Source: Streptomyces spiramenti
GTDB taxonomy: Bacteria; Actinomycetota; Actinomycetes; Streptomycetales; Streptomycetaceae
Assembly: GCF_012034385.1 (NCBI RefSeq)
Contig: NZ_JAAVJB010000017.1
Coordinates: 1-42,860, forward strand
Reading direction: 5' to 3'
DNA: 42,860 nt
Made by a program: the position numbers and the translations under genes. Positions 26,488 through 34,698 of this stretch are shown here, piece after piece; the stretch's first letter is position 1, and every line of letters begins with the position of its first letter. The notes under the pieces are model-generated. The model did no database searches. It was not told where the DNA came from and saw only the letters and a list, made by a program, of their open reading frames with translations.

Positions 26488-27414
26488 CGTCACGAGAAAC
26501 GACGTTCCACCGACCCCACGGCCACCGGCTCGCCTCGGGCACAAGAGGGCCACCTCCTTCGTGGACGAAACCCCCGTTTCCGCGACCACACCCGGACAGG
26601 CGGCCACCCCGCATCCCACAGGTGTGACTCGGTGTCAGCCGTGGGCCGGCGCACATGGCCACGGCACGCCGGCACGACGAACCAAGGACGGGGAGACCCG
26701 TCTGCCAGGAGCGCCCCGACGGAGTCGCGAACACGCGCCCCGGGACCCTGGAACGCCCCGCGGGAGCGGGTGGGCATTCGGGATTCCGGGGCAAGCGTCG
26801 CAGCGGCCCGAGCCGCCTGCGACAACCCTCCGCGTTGCGAAGAGGCTCATTACGCCTCGCCTGTGTCGCCGAAGAACTGCCGCGGTGATTCATGGGGGAG
26901 GGGCGGACCAGGCCAGCGCTGAATCGATTCAAATCGGTCGGTCACGGCTTCTTCCGTAAGACCGGACCCCGGGCTTGCGGCGCCCCGATGACAGCAGCTC
27001 GGCAGGGACGGCCCCGACCTGCGTCGGGCCGTCGCGTTCGCGGCGCGGATTCGATGCGGTGAAAAGTGTGGCCGCCACCGGTGCGGTCACGTGACTTCGG
27101 GTCGCTCGCCAAGGGAGCCGCCTGGTGGAATTCGCCCCGGCGATTCCGTCCACCGCGCCACCGGAGCGGCCTCTCCAGTTACCTTCTCGTCGCCATCCGA
27201 CCGCATCCGGGGCTACCGCGCGACGGGCCGCACCAGTCGATCTCCCCGCAACGGAAGCTCGCCCACTGGACGCCACGACTCCGGCCACAACCACGGGAAC
27301 AAGCCGAGGCAGGCCAATCAAATCACGAAAGCCGAGCCGTGGCCGCGGATCGAGGTTAATGTCGACTTCGGTGGAACCGGAATCTTTCCGAAGGATACGG
27401 AGGAGGCAATGGAA
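26488..27414. other. 927-base intergenic region before SARP 2
   Basis: No gene with support is seen. The region separates the biosynthetic gene train from the regulatory/repair block. It includes a perfect palindrome TGAATCGATTCA at 26920-26931 and lower-GC DNA near 27300-27400. It should carry the promoter of SARP 2. The length suggests complex control or decayed sequence. Confidence 0.5.
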
Positions 27415-28197
27415 ATGGGTGTACTGGGCCCCTTATTGCTGCTGAAAAATGAAACCGACCTGACTCCGAGTGCCCCGAAACCGCGCCAACTGCTCGCCTT
27501 CCTGATGCTCAACGCGAACCAGATGGTACGCGCGAGTGAATGTATCAAGGAGTTATGGGACTCCCACCCTCCCAAGAGCTCGATGTCCACCCTGCAGACG
27601 TACGTGCTCCACATACGGCAGGCTCTTCGCTGCACCGCAGCGGACGTCCACGACCAGACCCTCGTCACCCAGAACCACGGCTACCAGCTGAAGGTGGCTC
27701 CTCCCTCCTTCGACCGCTTCCGCTTCGAGCGCATGGACCGGCTCGGCCAGGAAGCCGCAGCGGCCGGCCGCTTTCAGCAGGCCTCCGAGTATTTCGCCGC
27801 AGCCCTGGCCCTGTGGCGTGGCCCCGCCCTCGCAGACGTGCAGACAGGCCCCCTCAGCAGGGCCCACCTGGTCGAGCTGGAGGAGACACGCAAAGGCGTG
27901 CTCGAACGCCGCATCGAAGCGGACCTGCGGATCGGCAGGCACCGAGAGCTTCTGGACGAACTCGCCGCCCTGGCCGTGCAGCTCCCCACCCACGAGAACA
28001 TCCACGCCCAGTACATGCTCGCGCTGCACCGATCGGGCGAGCGTCGCCGCGCGCTCACCGTCCACCACACGCTGGGGCGTGTGCTGCGGGACACCCTGGG
28101 CATCGAACCCACGCCGCGCCTGCAGTTCCTCTACGAGGCCATCAAGTCGGGCGATCCCGTGCTCGACGTGCCTGCGGCCACCGCCCGGACGAAGTAG
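27415..28197 (+). CDS. SARP-family transcriptional activator (2), TTA codon near start
   Basis: This 260-residue SARP has an OmpR-like DNA-binding domain (MGVLGPLLLLKN, PKPRQLLAFLMLNAN) and a BTAD domain (WRGPALADVQTGPLS; LHRSGERRRALTVHH). ATG 27415 lies eight bases after AGGAGG; ATG 27409, two codons upstream, is too close to it. The seventh codon is TTA (27433-27435), read only by the bldA tRNA, so synthesis should depend on developmental stage. It resembles SARP 1 but is clearly distinct, so two activators probably share or divide the cluster. The sigma gene follows 63 bases later. Confidence 0.9.
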   Translation: MGVLGPLLLLKNETDLTPSAPKPRQLLAFLMLNANQMVRASECIKELWDSHPPKSSMSTLQTYVLHIRQALRCTAADVHDQTLVTQNHGYQLKVAPPSFDRFRFERMDRLGQEAAAAGRFQQASEYFAAALALWRGPALADVQTGPLSRAHLVELEETRKGVLERRIEADLRIGRHRELLDELAALAVQLPTHENIHAQYMLALHRSGERRRALTVHHTLGRVLRDTLGIEPTPRLQFLYEAIKSGDPVLDVPAATARTK

Positions 28198-28260
28198 ACC
28201 CCGCGCACCGCCCCGACCGCGCACCCCTGCAACCCGATGCATCGAGACGGTGTTTCCCCG

Positions 28261-28851
28261 ATGATGGACGACGAGACGGAGCAGCTGACCGAGTTACTCG
28301 CGGCGGACCTGGACGACGGTTTCACAGAGCTGGTCCGGGTCCACGCGCGCGGCGTTCACGCCTTCCTGCTGCGTGTGGCGGGCTCCGCCGCGGAGGCGGA
28401 CGACCTGGGTCAGGAAACGTTCTTGCGTGCCTACACCGCGCTGCGGGGCTACTCCGGTGACCGTCGTCGGGCCCTGCGGCCCCGCGCATGGTTGCTGACG
28501 ATTGCAGCCAACGTCTGGCGCAACCACGTGCGCACCAGCGTGCGACGCCCGGTGTCGGCCATGCGGGTGGAGGACGCGGAAGACATGTGGAGCGACGCGA
28601 GGCCGGGCCCCGAGGAACGGGCCACCGCGGTCGAGGACCGCCACCGGCTCGTCGCGGCGCTGTCGCAGCTGCCGGAGCTGTACCGGGTGCCGGTGGTGCT
28701 GCGGCATGTGGTGGGCCTGAGCTACGCCGAATTGGCCGAGGTACAGGACTGCCCGGTGGGCACGGCCAAGGCGCAGGTGTCCCGCGGTCTCGGCCATCTG
28801 CGGCGACTGCTCGGACCGCACGAGGCGGAGCGGAAGAAGGTGGCGATGTGA
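28261..28851 (+). CDS. ECF-type RNA polymerase sigma factor, TTA codon
   Basis: This 196-residue sigma factor has a region 2 (residues ~18-90, with AEADDLGQETFLRAY and PRAWLLTIAANVWRNHVR) and a region 4 (~130-185, LPELYRVPVVLRHVVGLSYAE...GTAKAQVSRG). Codon 12 is TTA (28294-28296). It overlaps the next gene, an Ogt-Ada fusion, by four bases (GTGA), and no ordinary anti-sigma membrane protein is present. The partner may sense alkylation and adjust sigma activity; that is inference. The start is uncertain because ATG 28261, 28264 and 28237 all lack a strong ribosome site. Confidence 0.87.
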   Translation: MMDDETEQLTELLAADLDDGFTELVRVHARGVHAFLLRVAGSAAEADDLGQETFLRAYTALRGYSGDRRRALRPRAWLLTIAANVWRNHVRTSVRRPVSAMRVEDAEDMWSDARPGPEERATAVEDRHRLVAALSQLPELYRVPVVLRHVVGLSYAELAEVQDCPVGTAKAQVSRGLGHLRRLLGPHEAERKKVAM

Positions 28852-29687
28852 AACCGGACGGTGAGCAGACATCCCGGTCGCCCGGCCCCCTGGAATCCCG
28901 ACTGGCAGAGCTGGGCCAGGGAGGAGCGACCACCGCGGAGCACTTCGCCCTGCGCGTCCTGCGGCGTACGGGCATTCCGCACACCCGCTACGACACGTAC
29001 GTGCGGCTGGAGACCGCGGCCGGCGGACTGTACGTGGCATTCAATTCGCACGCGATCACGATGTCCGTACTGGAGTCCGATTCCAGGCAGGGGCAGAGGC
29101 CCGTGACGGCGGAGCGGTTCGAGGAACTGCACCGCCGACGCGTCGGCCGCTCCGCGATCCCCACCGAAAAGCCACTGGCCGGCCTGCGGCCCGCGCTGCG
29201 GACCGGCCGCTCCCGGCACCTGCCGATCGACCTCTCGACGCTCCCCGCGGCCGAACGCGCCGTGCTGGAGGCGGTACGCGCCATCCCCCCCGGCCAGCTG
29301 CGTCCGGCCTCCTGGATCGCCCGGGAAGCCGCGCAGCAGATGCGAGCGGAGGCGGTGATCGGTGTCCTCGCGCACAACCCCGTGACCGTCCTGGTCCCGT
29401 GCCACCGCGCCACCGACGACAACGGCGCCCCGTGCGACGCCGCATACCCGCACGAGACAGGGGACGCACTGCGCCACGCGGAAGGCATGGACCCGGCCGC
29501 GGTGCGGCAGTGGGCGCAGGGTGACGCCACGCTCCTCGGCAGCACCACCACCCGCATCTACTGCCACCCCACCTGCGCCCACGCTCGCAGAATCACCCCG
29601 GCGCGCCGCGTTCCCTTCCGCACCCCCGGCGACGCCCGCCGCGCGGGCTACCGCGCCTGCAAGAGCTGCCGCCCGGCCGCTGCCTGA
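28848..29687 (+). CDS. Ogt-Ada fusion in swapped order: alkylguanine transferase plus C-terminal Ada zinc domain
   Basis: This 279-residue protein has an N-terminal methyltransferase-type domain (~30-110), the Ogt catalytic domain with PCHR and Cys185, and a C-terminal Ada-type zinc domain with all four cysteines (C239, C243, C271, C274). In E. coli Ada the zinc domain comes first. Here the order is reversed and the AraC part is missing. The protein could take alkyl groups from O6-alkylguanine (C185) and from phosphotriesters (C239, the Cys38 equivalent). GTG 28848 overlaps the sigma stop (GTGA) and is preceded by GGAAGAAGG. The tight coupling suggests a damage-sensing partner for the sigma factor. 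Confidence 0.88.
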   Translation: MKPDGEQTSRSPGPLESRLAELGQGGATTAEHFALRVLRRTGIPHTRYDTYVRLETAAGGLYVAFNSHAITMSVLESDSRQGQRPVTAERFEELHRRRVGRSAIPTEKPLAGLRPALRTGRSRHLPIDLSTLPAAERAVLEAVRAIPPGQLRPASWIAREAAQQMRAEAVIGVLAHNPVTVLVPCHRATDDNGAPCDAAYPHETGDALRHAEGMDPAAVRQWAQGDATLLGSTTTRIYCHPTCAHARRITPARRVPFRTPGDARRAGYRACKSCRPAAA

Positions 29688-29742
29688 CCGCAGCGACCGG
29701 ATCTGGCCGTCCCCTCCCGCCCTCGACGTACGGAGCCATCCC

Positions 29743-30369
29743 ATGCCCAGTAACGGCACCCCCACCGCCGGACGGGACGACACGACAGCCGTCTCGCTCG
29801 CGCGCGTCCCGACGCCTCTCGGCGACCTGAACCTCGCCGCCACCGCGGACGCACTGATCTACTGCGGTTTCCAGCCGCTGGACGAGGTACGCGGCCGTCT
29901 TGCACGCTCAGGCCTGCGTGAAGTCGACGATCCCGAGCGCCGAGCCGTCCTCGAGACGACCTCCGCCCAGTTGGACGCGTACCTCCAAGGCAGGATCCGC
30001 TCCTTCACCGTCCCGGTCGATCTGCGCCTGGCCACTCCCTTCAGCCGGCGGACCGTCTCGAGACTGGACGCGCTCGTACCGTACGGGAGCACAGCGACCT
30101 ACGGTGCGCTGGCCCGCGCGCTCGACCGTCCGCGTGCCGCCCGAGCGGTGGGCGCCGCGCTCGGGGCGAACCCGCTGTGCGTGGTTCTGCCCTGCCACCG
30201 CATCGTGGGATCGACCGGAGCACTCACCGGATACGCCGGCGGCGTGGACGCCAAGAAGTACCTCCTCGCGCTGGAGACACGCGAGCGCCTCGGCGCCGAC
30301 GCGAACGCCCCTGCGGAGGCCCCACCCACGCCCGGACCCCGCGTCAGCCGACGACCCCGGTGCGCGTGA
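29743..30369 (+). CDS. ogt: Methylated-DNA-protein-cysteine methyltransferase (Ogt/MGMT) (2)
   Basis: This 208-residue O6-alkylguanine transferase removes alkyl groups from guanine by irreversible transfer to Cys151 in LPCHRIVGS. The helix-turn-helix that flips the base (YGSTATYGALARALDRPRAARAVGAALGANP) and the Asn hinge are present. A Pro/Arg-rich tail of ~25 residues is unusual. ATG 29743 follows CGGAG. It lies 55 bases after the fusion gene, so sigma, fusion and ogt probably form one operon. Weak hairpins follow the stop. Confidence 0.92.
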   Translation: MPSNGTPTAGRDDTTAVSLARVPTPLGDLNLAATADALIYCGFQPLDEVRGRLARSGLREVDDPERRAVLETTSAQLDAYLQGRIRSFTVPVDLRLATPFSRRTVSRLDALVPYGSTATYGALARALDRPRAARAVGAALGANPLCVVLPCHRIVGSTGALTGYAGGVDAKKYLLALETRERLGADANAPAEAPPTPGPRVSRRPRCA

Positions 30370-30936
30370 CAGGGCGGGAGTACGCCCTGACCGCCCCAGG
30401 GCGGACGGGAAGCGGCCGGACCCGTACCACGACCCCACGCCGTGCTCACCATCTGCCCGCGCCCGCCGGCGCGAGAAGGGCGCGCAGCAACTACCCCCTC
30501 GAAAAGCTCCCGTGCACCGGCGCCGCAGCTGCTGCTCCGCCGACCACGATGCAGCTACCTGCTGCGGCGCCCCGACCGGCGGCCCCCCAACCGCACCCCG
30601 GCGGCGCGCCGTGGCGGCCCTCGCGCTCGTCCGCAACCACCCGACCACCAACGCCTCACCCCCAAGAGCCGGGGGTGCGATCCCGAACGACCAGCGCCTG
30701 CCGAGGGCCCTTCGCACCACAGGACTCGCGCTCCGCAATCACCGCGCCCCGGGCGGACACGGGCGACGCCGCGTCGGGGCACCGCTCACGCCGCGGGGGC
30801 TGCGAGTCCTCACCCGGGCACCGCTGCGGGACCCCGGCGCCCCGGACGGCTGCCACCCCCTCGCAGAACGGAAAGCGGCCCCCACCACCCGGAGGATCAC
30901 CGGGCAGCAAGCGCCGCTTCTCGTGCTCCCGAGCCG
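30370..30936. other. 567-base region between convergent genes
   Basis: No gene is seen. Two short hairpins just after the ogt stop (AGGGCG/CGCCCT at 30371-30388 and CCGCCC/GGGCGG near 30391-30403) may terminate the sigma-ogt operon. The rest is C-rich and lacks ribosome sites. Confidence 0.4.
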
Positions 30937-31782
30937 TCAGACCGTCACCGGCTCCGCCGACGACTTGATCTCCACCTCTATCCCGGCCGACACGGACAGC
31001 GCCTCGATCAGCTTGCGGACCATCAGCCTCGTGCCGTCCGGGTTGAGCGCCATCGCCGCCTGAACCGCATCAGGGCTGAGCTTCTTCGCGACCCGGGCCA
31101 GCCCCTGGTAAGGGTCCTTGGTCACGGACAGCGGCACGTTCCCGTCGACGCCTGCCAGGTACGCCAGAACCGCGTCCTCGGTGGCGCTCTTCTCCCCGAC
31201 CGCCTCCGGGGGGAGCGCCTGGACCGCTCCCCTCACCATGGCAGACGTGACACCCAGCCGTTTCACCCGGATCAGTGCCACATAGAGCAGCGCCGCCGCA
31301 TCGACGCCGTGCTTCTCCGTGAGGGACACCAACTCCCTGGCCTGGGCAATGCCCAGCCTCTTGGAAACCACGGTTTCCAAGCCGTTCGAATCCGTGCGCA
31401 CTGAATCGAACAATCTCTCGGCAATCCTCCAGGTCTTGATCAGTTGGTTCGCGTACTGCGGTGTGATGTCCCACAGCTCGTGGCAGTACTCCTCGAACGT
31501 TCCGTGCGTCGCCCTGTAGAGCTTTCCGTCCCGCACCACCTGGAGCGCCTTGCCCGCAGCCCAGTAAGCGATCCGCAGGTTCTCCAGGGCCGCCTCGCAC
31601 CGCGCCAACAGTTCACGCTCCTGGACGATGAGCACCGGCGCGTCGGACAGCTGCTTCGCCGGTAAGTGGCCGATGGCCCGGGCCAGGGCCGCCGCGGTGT
31701 CCGACGTGCCCGCCCCGGCGAGACCACACCTGTCGACCTGGTGCCCCATCAGGACACCCGCTCCGCCGCCGGAGTACCGCAC
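30937..31782 (-). CDS. Unknown protein with a putative DNA-binding helical motif
   Basis: This 281-residue soluble protein has no confident family. Residues ~75-110 (GTFEEYCHELWDI followed by QYANQLIKTWRIAERL) resemble a helix-turn-helix module seen in phage and plasmid proteins, in which an F-x2-Y-x5-W segment precedes a recognition helix. The rest is predicted helical with no membrane segment. GTG 31782 is preferred because GAGGG lies six bases upstream; ATG 31749 is possible. It is convergent with the ogt gene and stands alone on the minus strand in the repair region. A regulatory or plasmid-maintenance role is possible but not shown. Confidence 0.75.
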   Translation of the reverse strand: MRYSGGGAGVLMGHQVDRCGLAGAGTSDTAAALARAIGHLPAKQLSDAPVLIVQERELLARCEAALENLRIAYWAAGKALQVVRDGKLYRATHGTFEEYCHELWDITPQYANQLIKTWRIAERLFDSVRTDSNGLETVVSKRLGIAQARELVSLTEKHGVDAAALLYVALIRVKRLGVTSAMVRGAVQALPPEAVGEKSATEDAVLAYLAGVDGNVPLSVTKDPYQGLARVAKKLSPDAVQAAMALNPDGTRLMVRKLIEALSVSAGIEVEIKSSAEPVTV

Positions 31783-32670
31783 CGGGAGCCCTCACGCGCC
31801 GCCGGCGCGGCGGCTTCGGCCCTCAGCCCCGTCCCGACGACGGCAAGCGTCGCCCGACTGCTGGGGACTGCGACCCCACCGCCCCGAAGTACAGCTGTCG
31901 AATGAGCCATCAGACGTTCCTTCCAGAAAACAGTCGGAGTTCACCAGCCAGTACAGCTACGCGGCACAGGGCGCGGCACGTCGGCAACCCCGGACGAAGC
32001 ACCCGACCGTTGCCCCGGAACGCTACGCCCAGCATGCTCAGAACAATCTGATCAGCCATTTCACCAACGACACCTCGTCAAGACCCACCGAAGAAATACC
32101 GGAAGTCACCGGGGGAACGCCCCGGCGACGATCGACCAACAGGCCGAACCCCCCCCTGAACCCATGAGCTCCTCGGAACCCATTGGCCACACACCTCTTC
32201 CGGCTCGAACAGGCTACGGGATTCACGCCGGACTCGCGGTGTCTCTATACAAGACCCTGACCGGTTCACAGTGAAATCCTGCGGCGGGACGCCTCTGAAC
32301 CATCTGTGTTGCACAGGCCACGGCGCCCCCAGCCGTCACACGGGCATAACTCGCTACGGATGACCCGCCGCCCCGGGGTCCCGATTCCTTACCGAACGGT
32401 CCGCACGAGACTGTCGGTTGCCGGTCCGGCCACAACAAGGACAAGCATGACCTCTGGTCAGACGCATTACCGGCGCGGCCTTCAACGCGTCCTTTGCGAG
32501 CCGGCCGCCCGCGTGAACGAAACGCTCCACTCTCGTCGCATATCAGGGAAGCGCGATGTCCGAAAACCGCCAGCATCCGGTCGATGCCGCGGGGACGATC
32601 GTTGACGGCCAGGCGACTCGTCCCGCCCCGCCCCGCGCGTGTCAGCACCACAGAACCACGAAAGACCCTC
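31783..32670. other. 888-base divergent intergenic region
   Basis: This gap between the unknown minus-strand gene and the first oxygenase gene holds no gene I can support. It must carry promoters in both directions. GC content dips around 32030-32110 and 32205-32290. No Ada box or SARP repeat is clear by eye. Confidence 0.45.
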
Positions 32671-33459
32671 ATGAACCAGCACACCCACGAGGCCGGCACC
32701 CTGTTCCCCGCCGATACGACGCCGGCCTACCCGGTGCCGCACGTCCAAGCGACGGACGGCCTGCCCGGGCTCGACGCACTCGACTGGAACCAGCTGCACG
32801 CCCAGCTGAACGCCGAGGGTGTAGCCCTCACGCCGCCAGTGCTTTCGCAGGCGCAGTGCCAGGAAATCACCGACACCTTCGACAAACCCGAACTGTTCCG
32901 CTCCACGGTCGTCATGCAGCGCCACCAGTTCGGCCGCGGCACCTACAAGTACTACGCCGACACAGCCGCGGTGCCGCTGATCCGGATTCTCCGCGAGCAG
33001 CTTTACCCGCCGATGGCGTGGATCGCCAACCAGTGGGCGGACCAGCTGAACGAGCGAACCTTCCCACCCTCCCTCGAGGAACTGCTCGCCGAGTGCGCGG
33101 ACCGCGGGCAGCGCCGCTCCACTCCGCTGATCCTGCGTTACGGGCCCGGCGACTACGCCTGCCTGCACCAGGACATCTACGGCGACATCGTTTTCCCGCT
33201 GCAGATCGCGATCATGCTCAACCAACCGGGCACGGACTTCACCGGCGGTGAGAACGTATTCGTCGAGCAGCGGCCCCGCGCCCAGTCCCGTGCGATCGTG
33301 GTCAAGCCCGAACGCGGCCAGGGCATGATCTTCCCCGTGCGACACCGCCCGACCCGCGGTGACAACGGCTTCCGACGCCACCCCATGCGGCACGGCACCA
33401 ACACCGTGACGTCCGGACAGCGCAACACGCTCGGCCTCATCTTCCACAACGCCCGCTGA
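32671..33459 (+). CDS. 2-oxoglutarate/Fe(II) oxygenase of the damaged-DNA type (PF09859) (1)
   Basis: This 262-residue protein matches the Oxygenase-NA/DUF2086 family, thought to be AlkB-like enzymes that oxidatively remove alkyl groups from DNA bases. The iron ligands are His166 and Asp168 (LHQDIYGD) and a later His in MRHG. The Arg in SGQRNTLGLIFH should hold 2-oxoglutarate. LILRYGPGDY, FTGGEN and VEQRPRAQSRA are family blocks. The ribosome site is weak (AAAGACC). It precedes an ogt gene by 128 bases and is paired with a second family member at 34699. Direct repair in this family is less proven than for AlkB itself. Confidence 0.87.
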   Translation: MNQHTHEAGTLFPADTTPAYPVPHVQATDGLPGLDALDWNQLHAQLNAEGVALTPPVLSQAQCQEITDTFDKPELFRSTVVMQRHQFGRGTYKYYADTAAVPLIRILREQLYPPMAWIANQWADQLNERTFPPSLEELLAECADRGQRRSTPLILRYGPGDYACLHQDIYGDIVFPLQIAIMLNQPGTDFTGGENVFVEQRPRAQSRAIVVKPERGQGMIFPVRHRPTRGDNGFRRHPMRHGTNTVTSGQRNTLGLIFHNAR

Positions 33460-33587
33460 CCGGTCGCCAGGCCCGCGACACACGGGCAGCAGTCCGCATC
33501 GGCCCGCACCCGTCCTCGGACGATCCACGCGACCTGAGCCGGACATCCCGGACGGCGCCGCACCGGCCCGTACCCAGAGAGGCGACG

Positions 33588-34091
33588 ATGACCGCCTGGA
33601 CGACGATTCCCAGCCCACTGGGCGACCTGCTGCTCCTGGGCGAGGGGAGCACCGACAGCTTCGCCCTGACCTCCCTGTCCATGCCCGGACAAAGCAACGC
33701 CCCGGCCCAACCCCCCGAACGGCAGCGGAACGCAGAGCCGTTCACCGCCATCAGCCGACAGCTCGCGAGGTACTTCACCGGCGAACTCTCCCAGTTCGAC
33801 ATCCATGTCACCCCAGCCGGCACCGACTTCCAGCGACGCATCTGGAACGCGCTGGAAGAGATCCCCTACGGCACCACGACCACGTACGGGGCCCTCGCCG
33901 CCCGACTGGAGCTGCCGCGCGGGCAGGTCAGAGCACTCGGCGCCGCCATCGCCGCGAACCCGTTGCTGCTTCTGCGCCCCTGCCATCGCGTCATCGGTGC
34001 GGACGGCTCGATGCGCGGCTACGCCGGCGGCGTCGAACGCAAGGTGCGCCTGCTCACCCACGAAGGCGCCCTGCAGCCGACCCTCATCTGA
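33588..34091 (+). CDS. ogt: Methylated-DNA-protein-cysteine methyltransferase (Ogt/MGMT) (3)
   Basis: This 167-residue O6-alkylguanine transferase has a complete catalytic domain: IPYGTTTTYGALAARL, the Asn hinge in AAIAANP and RPCHRVIGADG with Cys132, then GYAGGVERK. Its N-terminal domain starts SPLGDLLLLGEG. It is compact and full length. AGAGAGGCGACG precedes ATG 33588. The stop codon TGA (34089-34091) is the left target-site copy of the MITE-like element, so the insertion sits exactly at the end of the gene without changing the protein. Confidence 0.93.
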   Translation: MTAWTTIPSPLGDLLLLGEGSTDSFALTSLSMPGQSNAPAQPPERQRNAEPFTAISRQLARYFTGELSQFDIHVTPAGTDFQRRIWNALEEIPYGTTTTYGALAARLELPRGQVRALGAAIAANPLLLLRPCHRVIGADGSMRGYAGGVERKVRLLTHEGALQPTLI

Positions 34092-34255
34092 GAGCGTGTG
34101 TGAGACCCCACGCCGGGCCCGCGACGCCGGCTACGGCCATCTGCTGCGTTGTCAGGAACACCCGAAGACAACGCGGCATGAGGGTGCCCCTCCGCCGTGC
34201 AACTGACCGCATCCGGCGCCGCGAGCCGATCCGACGTGGGGTCTCGAACACGCGC
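34092..34255 (+). mobile_element. MITE-like element, copy 2
   Basis: This 164-bp element is the same length and orientation as copy 1 and about 94% identical. Terminal inverted repeats are GAGCGTGTGTGAGACCCC on the left and the complement of GCGCGTGTTCGAGACCCC on the right. It is flanked by identical TGA trinucleotides (34089-34091 and 34256-34258), each in CTGAG, a clean target-site duplication. The left TGA is the stop codon of the preceding ogt gene. It has no coding capacity. Confidence 0.88.
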
Positions 34256-34258
34256 TGA

Positions 34259-34698
34259 GTTTCCCCGCCCGAGCACACCGTCAGTTCACGGCGGCTCCCC
34301 GCAGCCCCCCGCGGCGGGCCCTCGTGGGTCGGGACTCCCACCGAAGGACGACGGACAACCCGCCCGCTCAGTTCTCCGACCCTCACCGAGCTCACCGCCA
34401 CCACCCCTTGCCCCACCACCGCGACAGGCCGGCTACCGCCACCGGCGACTCACACCCGGCAGCAGGCCGGCCCGCCCGGGACGACATCCGGCAACGGAGC
34501 AAGAGCGCTCCCCGTCGACGCCGCATCGCTGCGCCTCCGGCACGTGCGACCCGACTGCCCCGGCAGGCGGCCGGGCCGCACGCTGCACCTCTCGCTCGCC
34601 ACGACACCCACCGGACCGGGCCACCCTGACTCCGGCGCCCCCGTACCGGAAGAGGCCGAGTGGCGCGACCCTCCTCACCCGACCAAGGAACCCATGAC
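34259..34698. other. 440-base gap after MITE copy 2, no gene seen
   Basis: The region between the MITE and the second oxygenase gene is C-rich with no supported gene. If ogt and this oxygenase were once one operon, the MITE would now interrupt it. A local promoter for the oxygenase may lie here. Confidence 0.45.
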
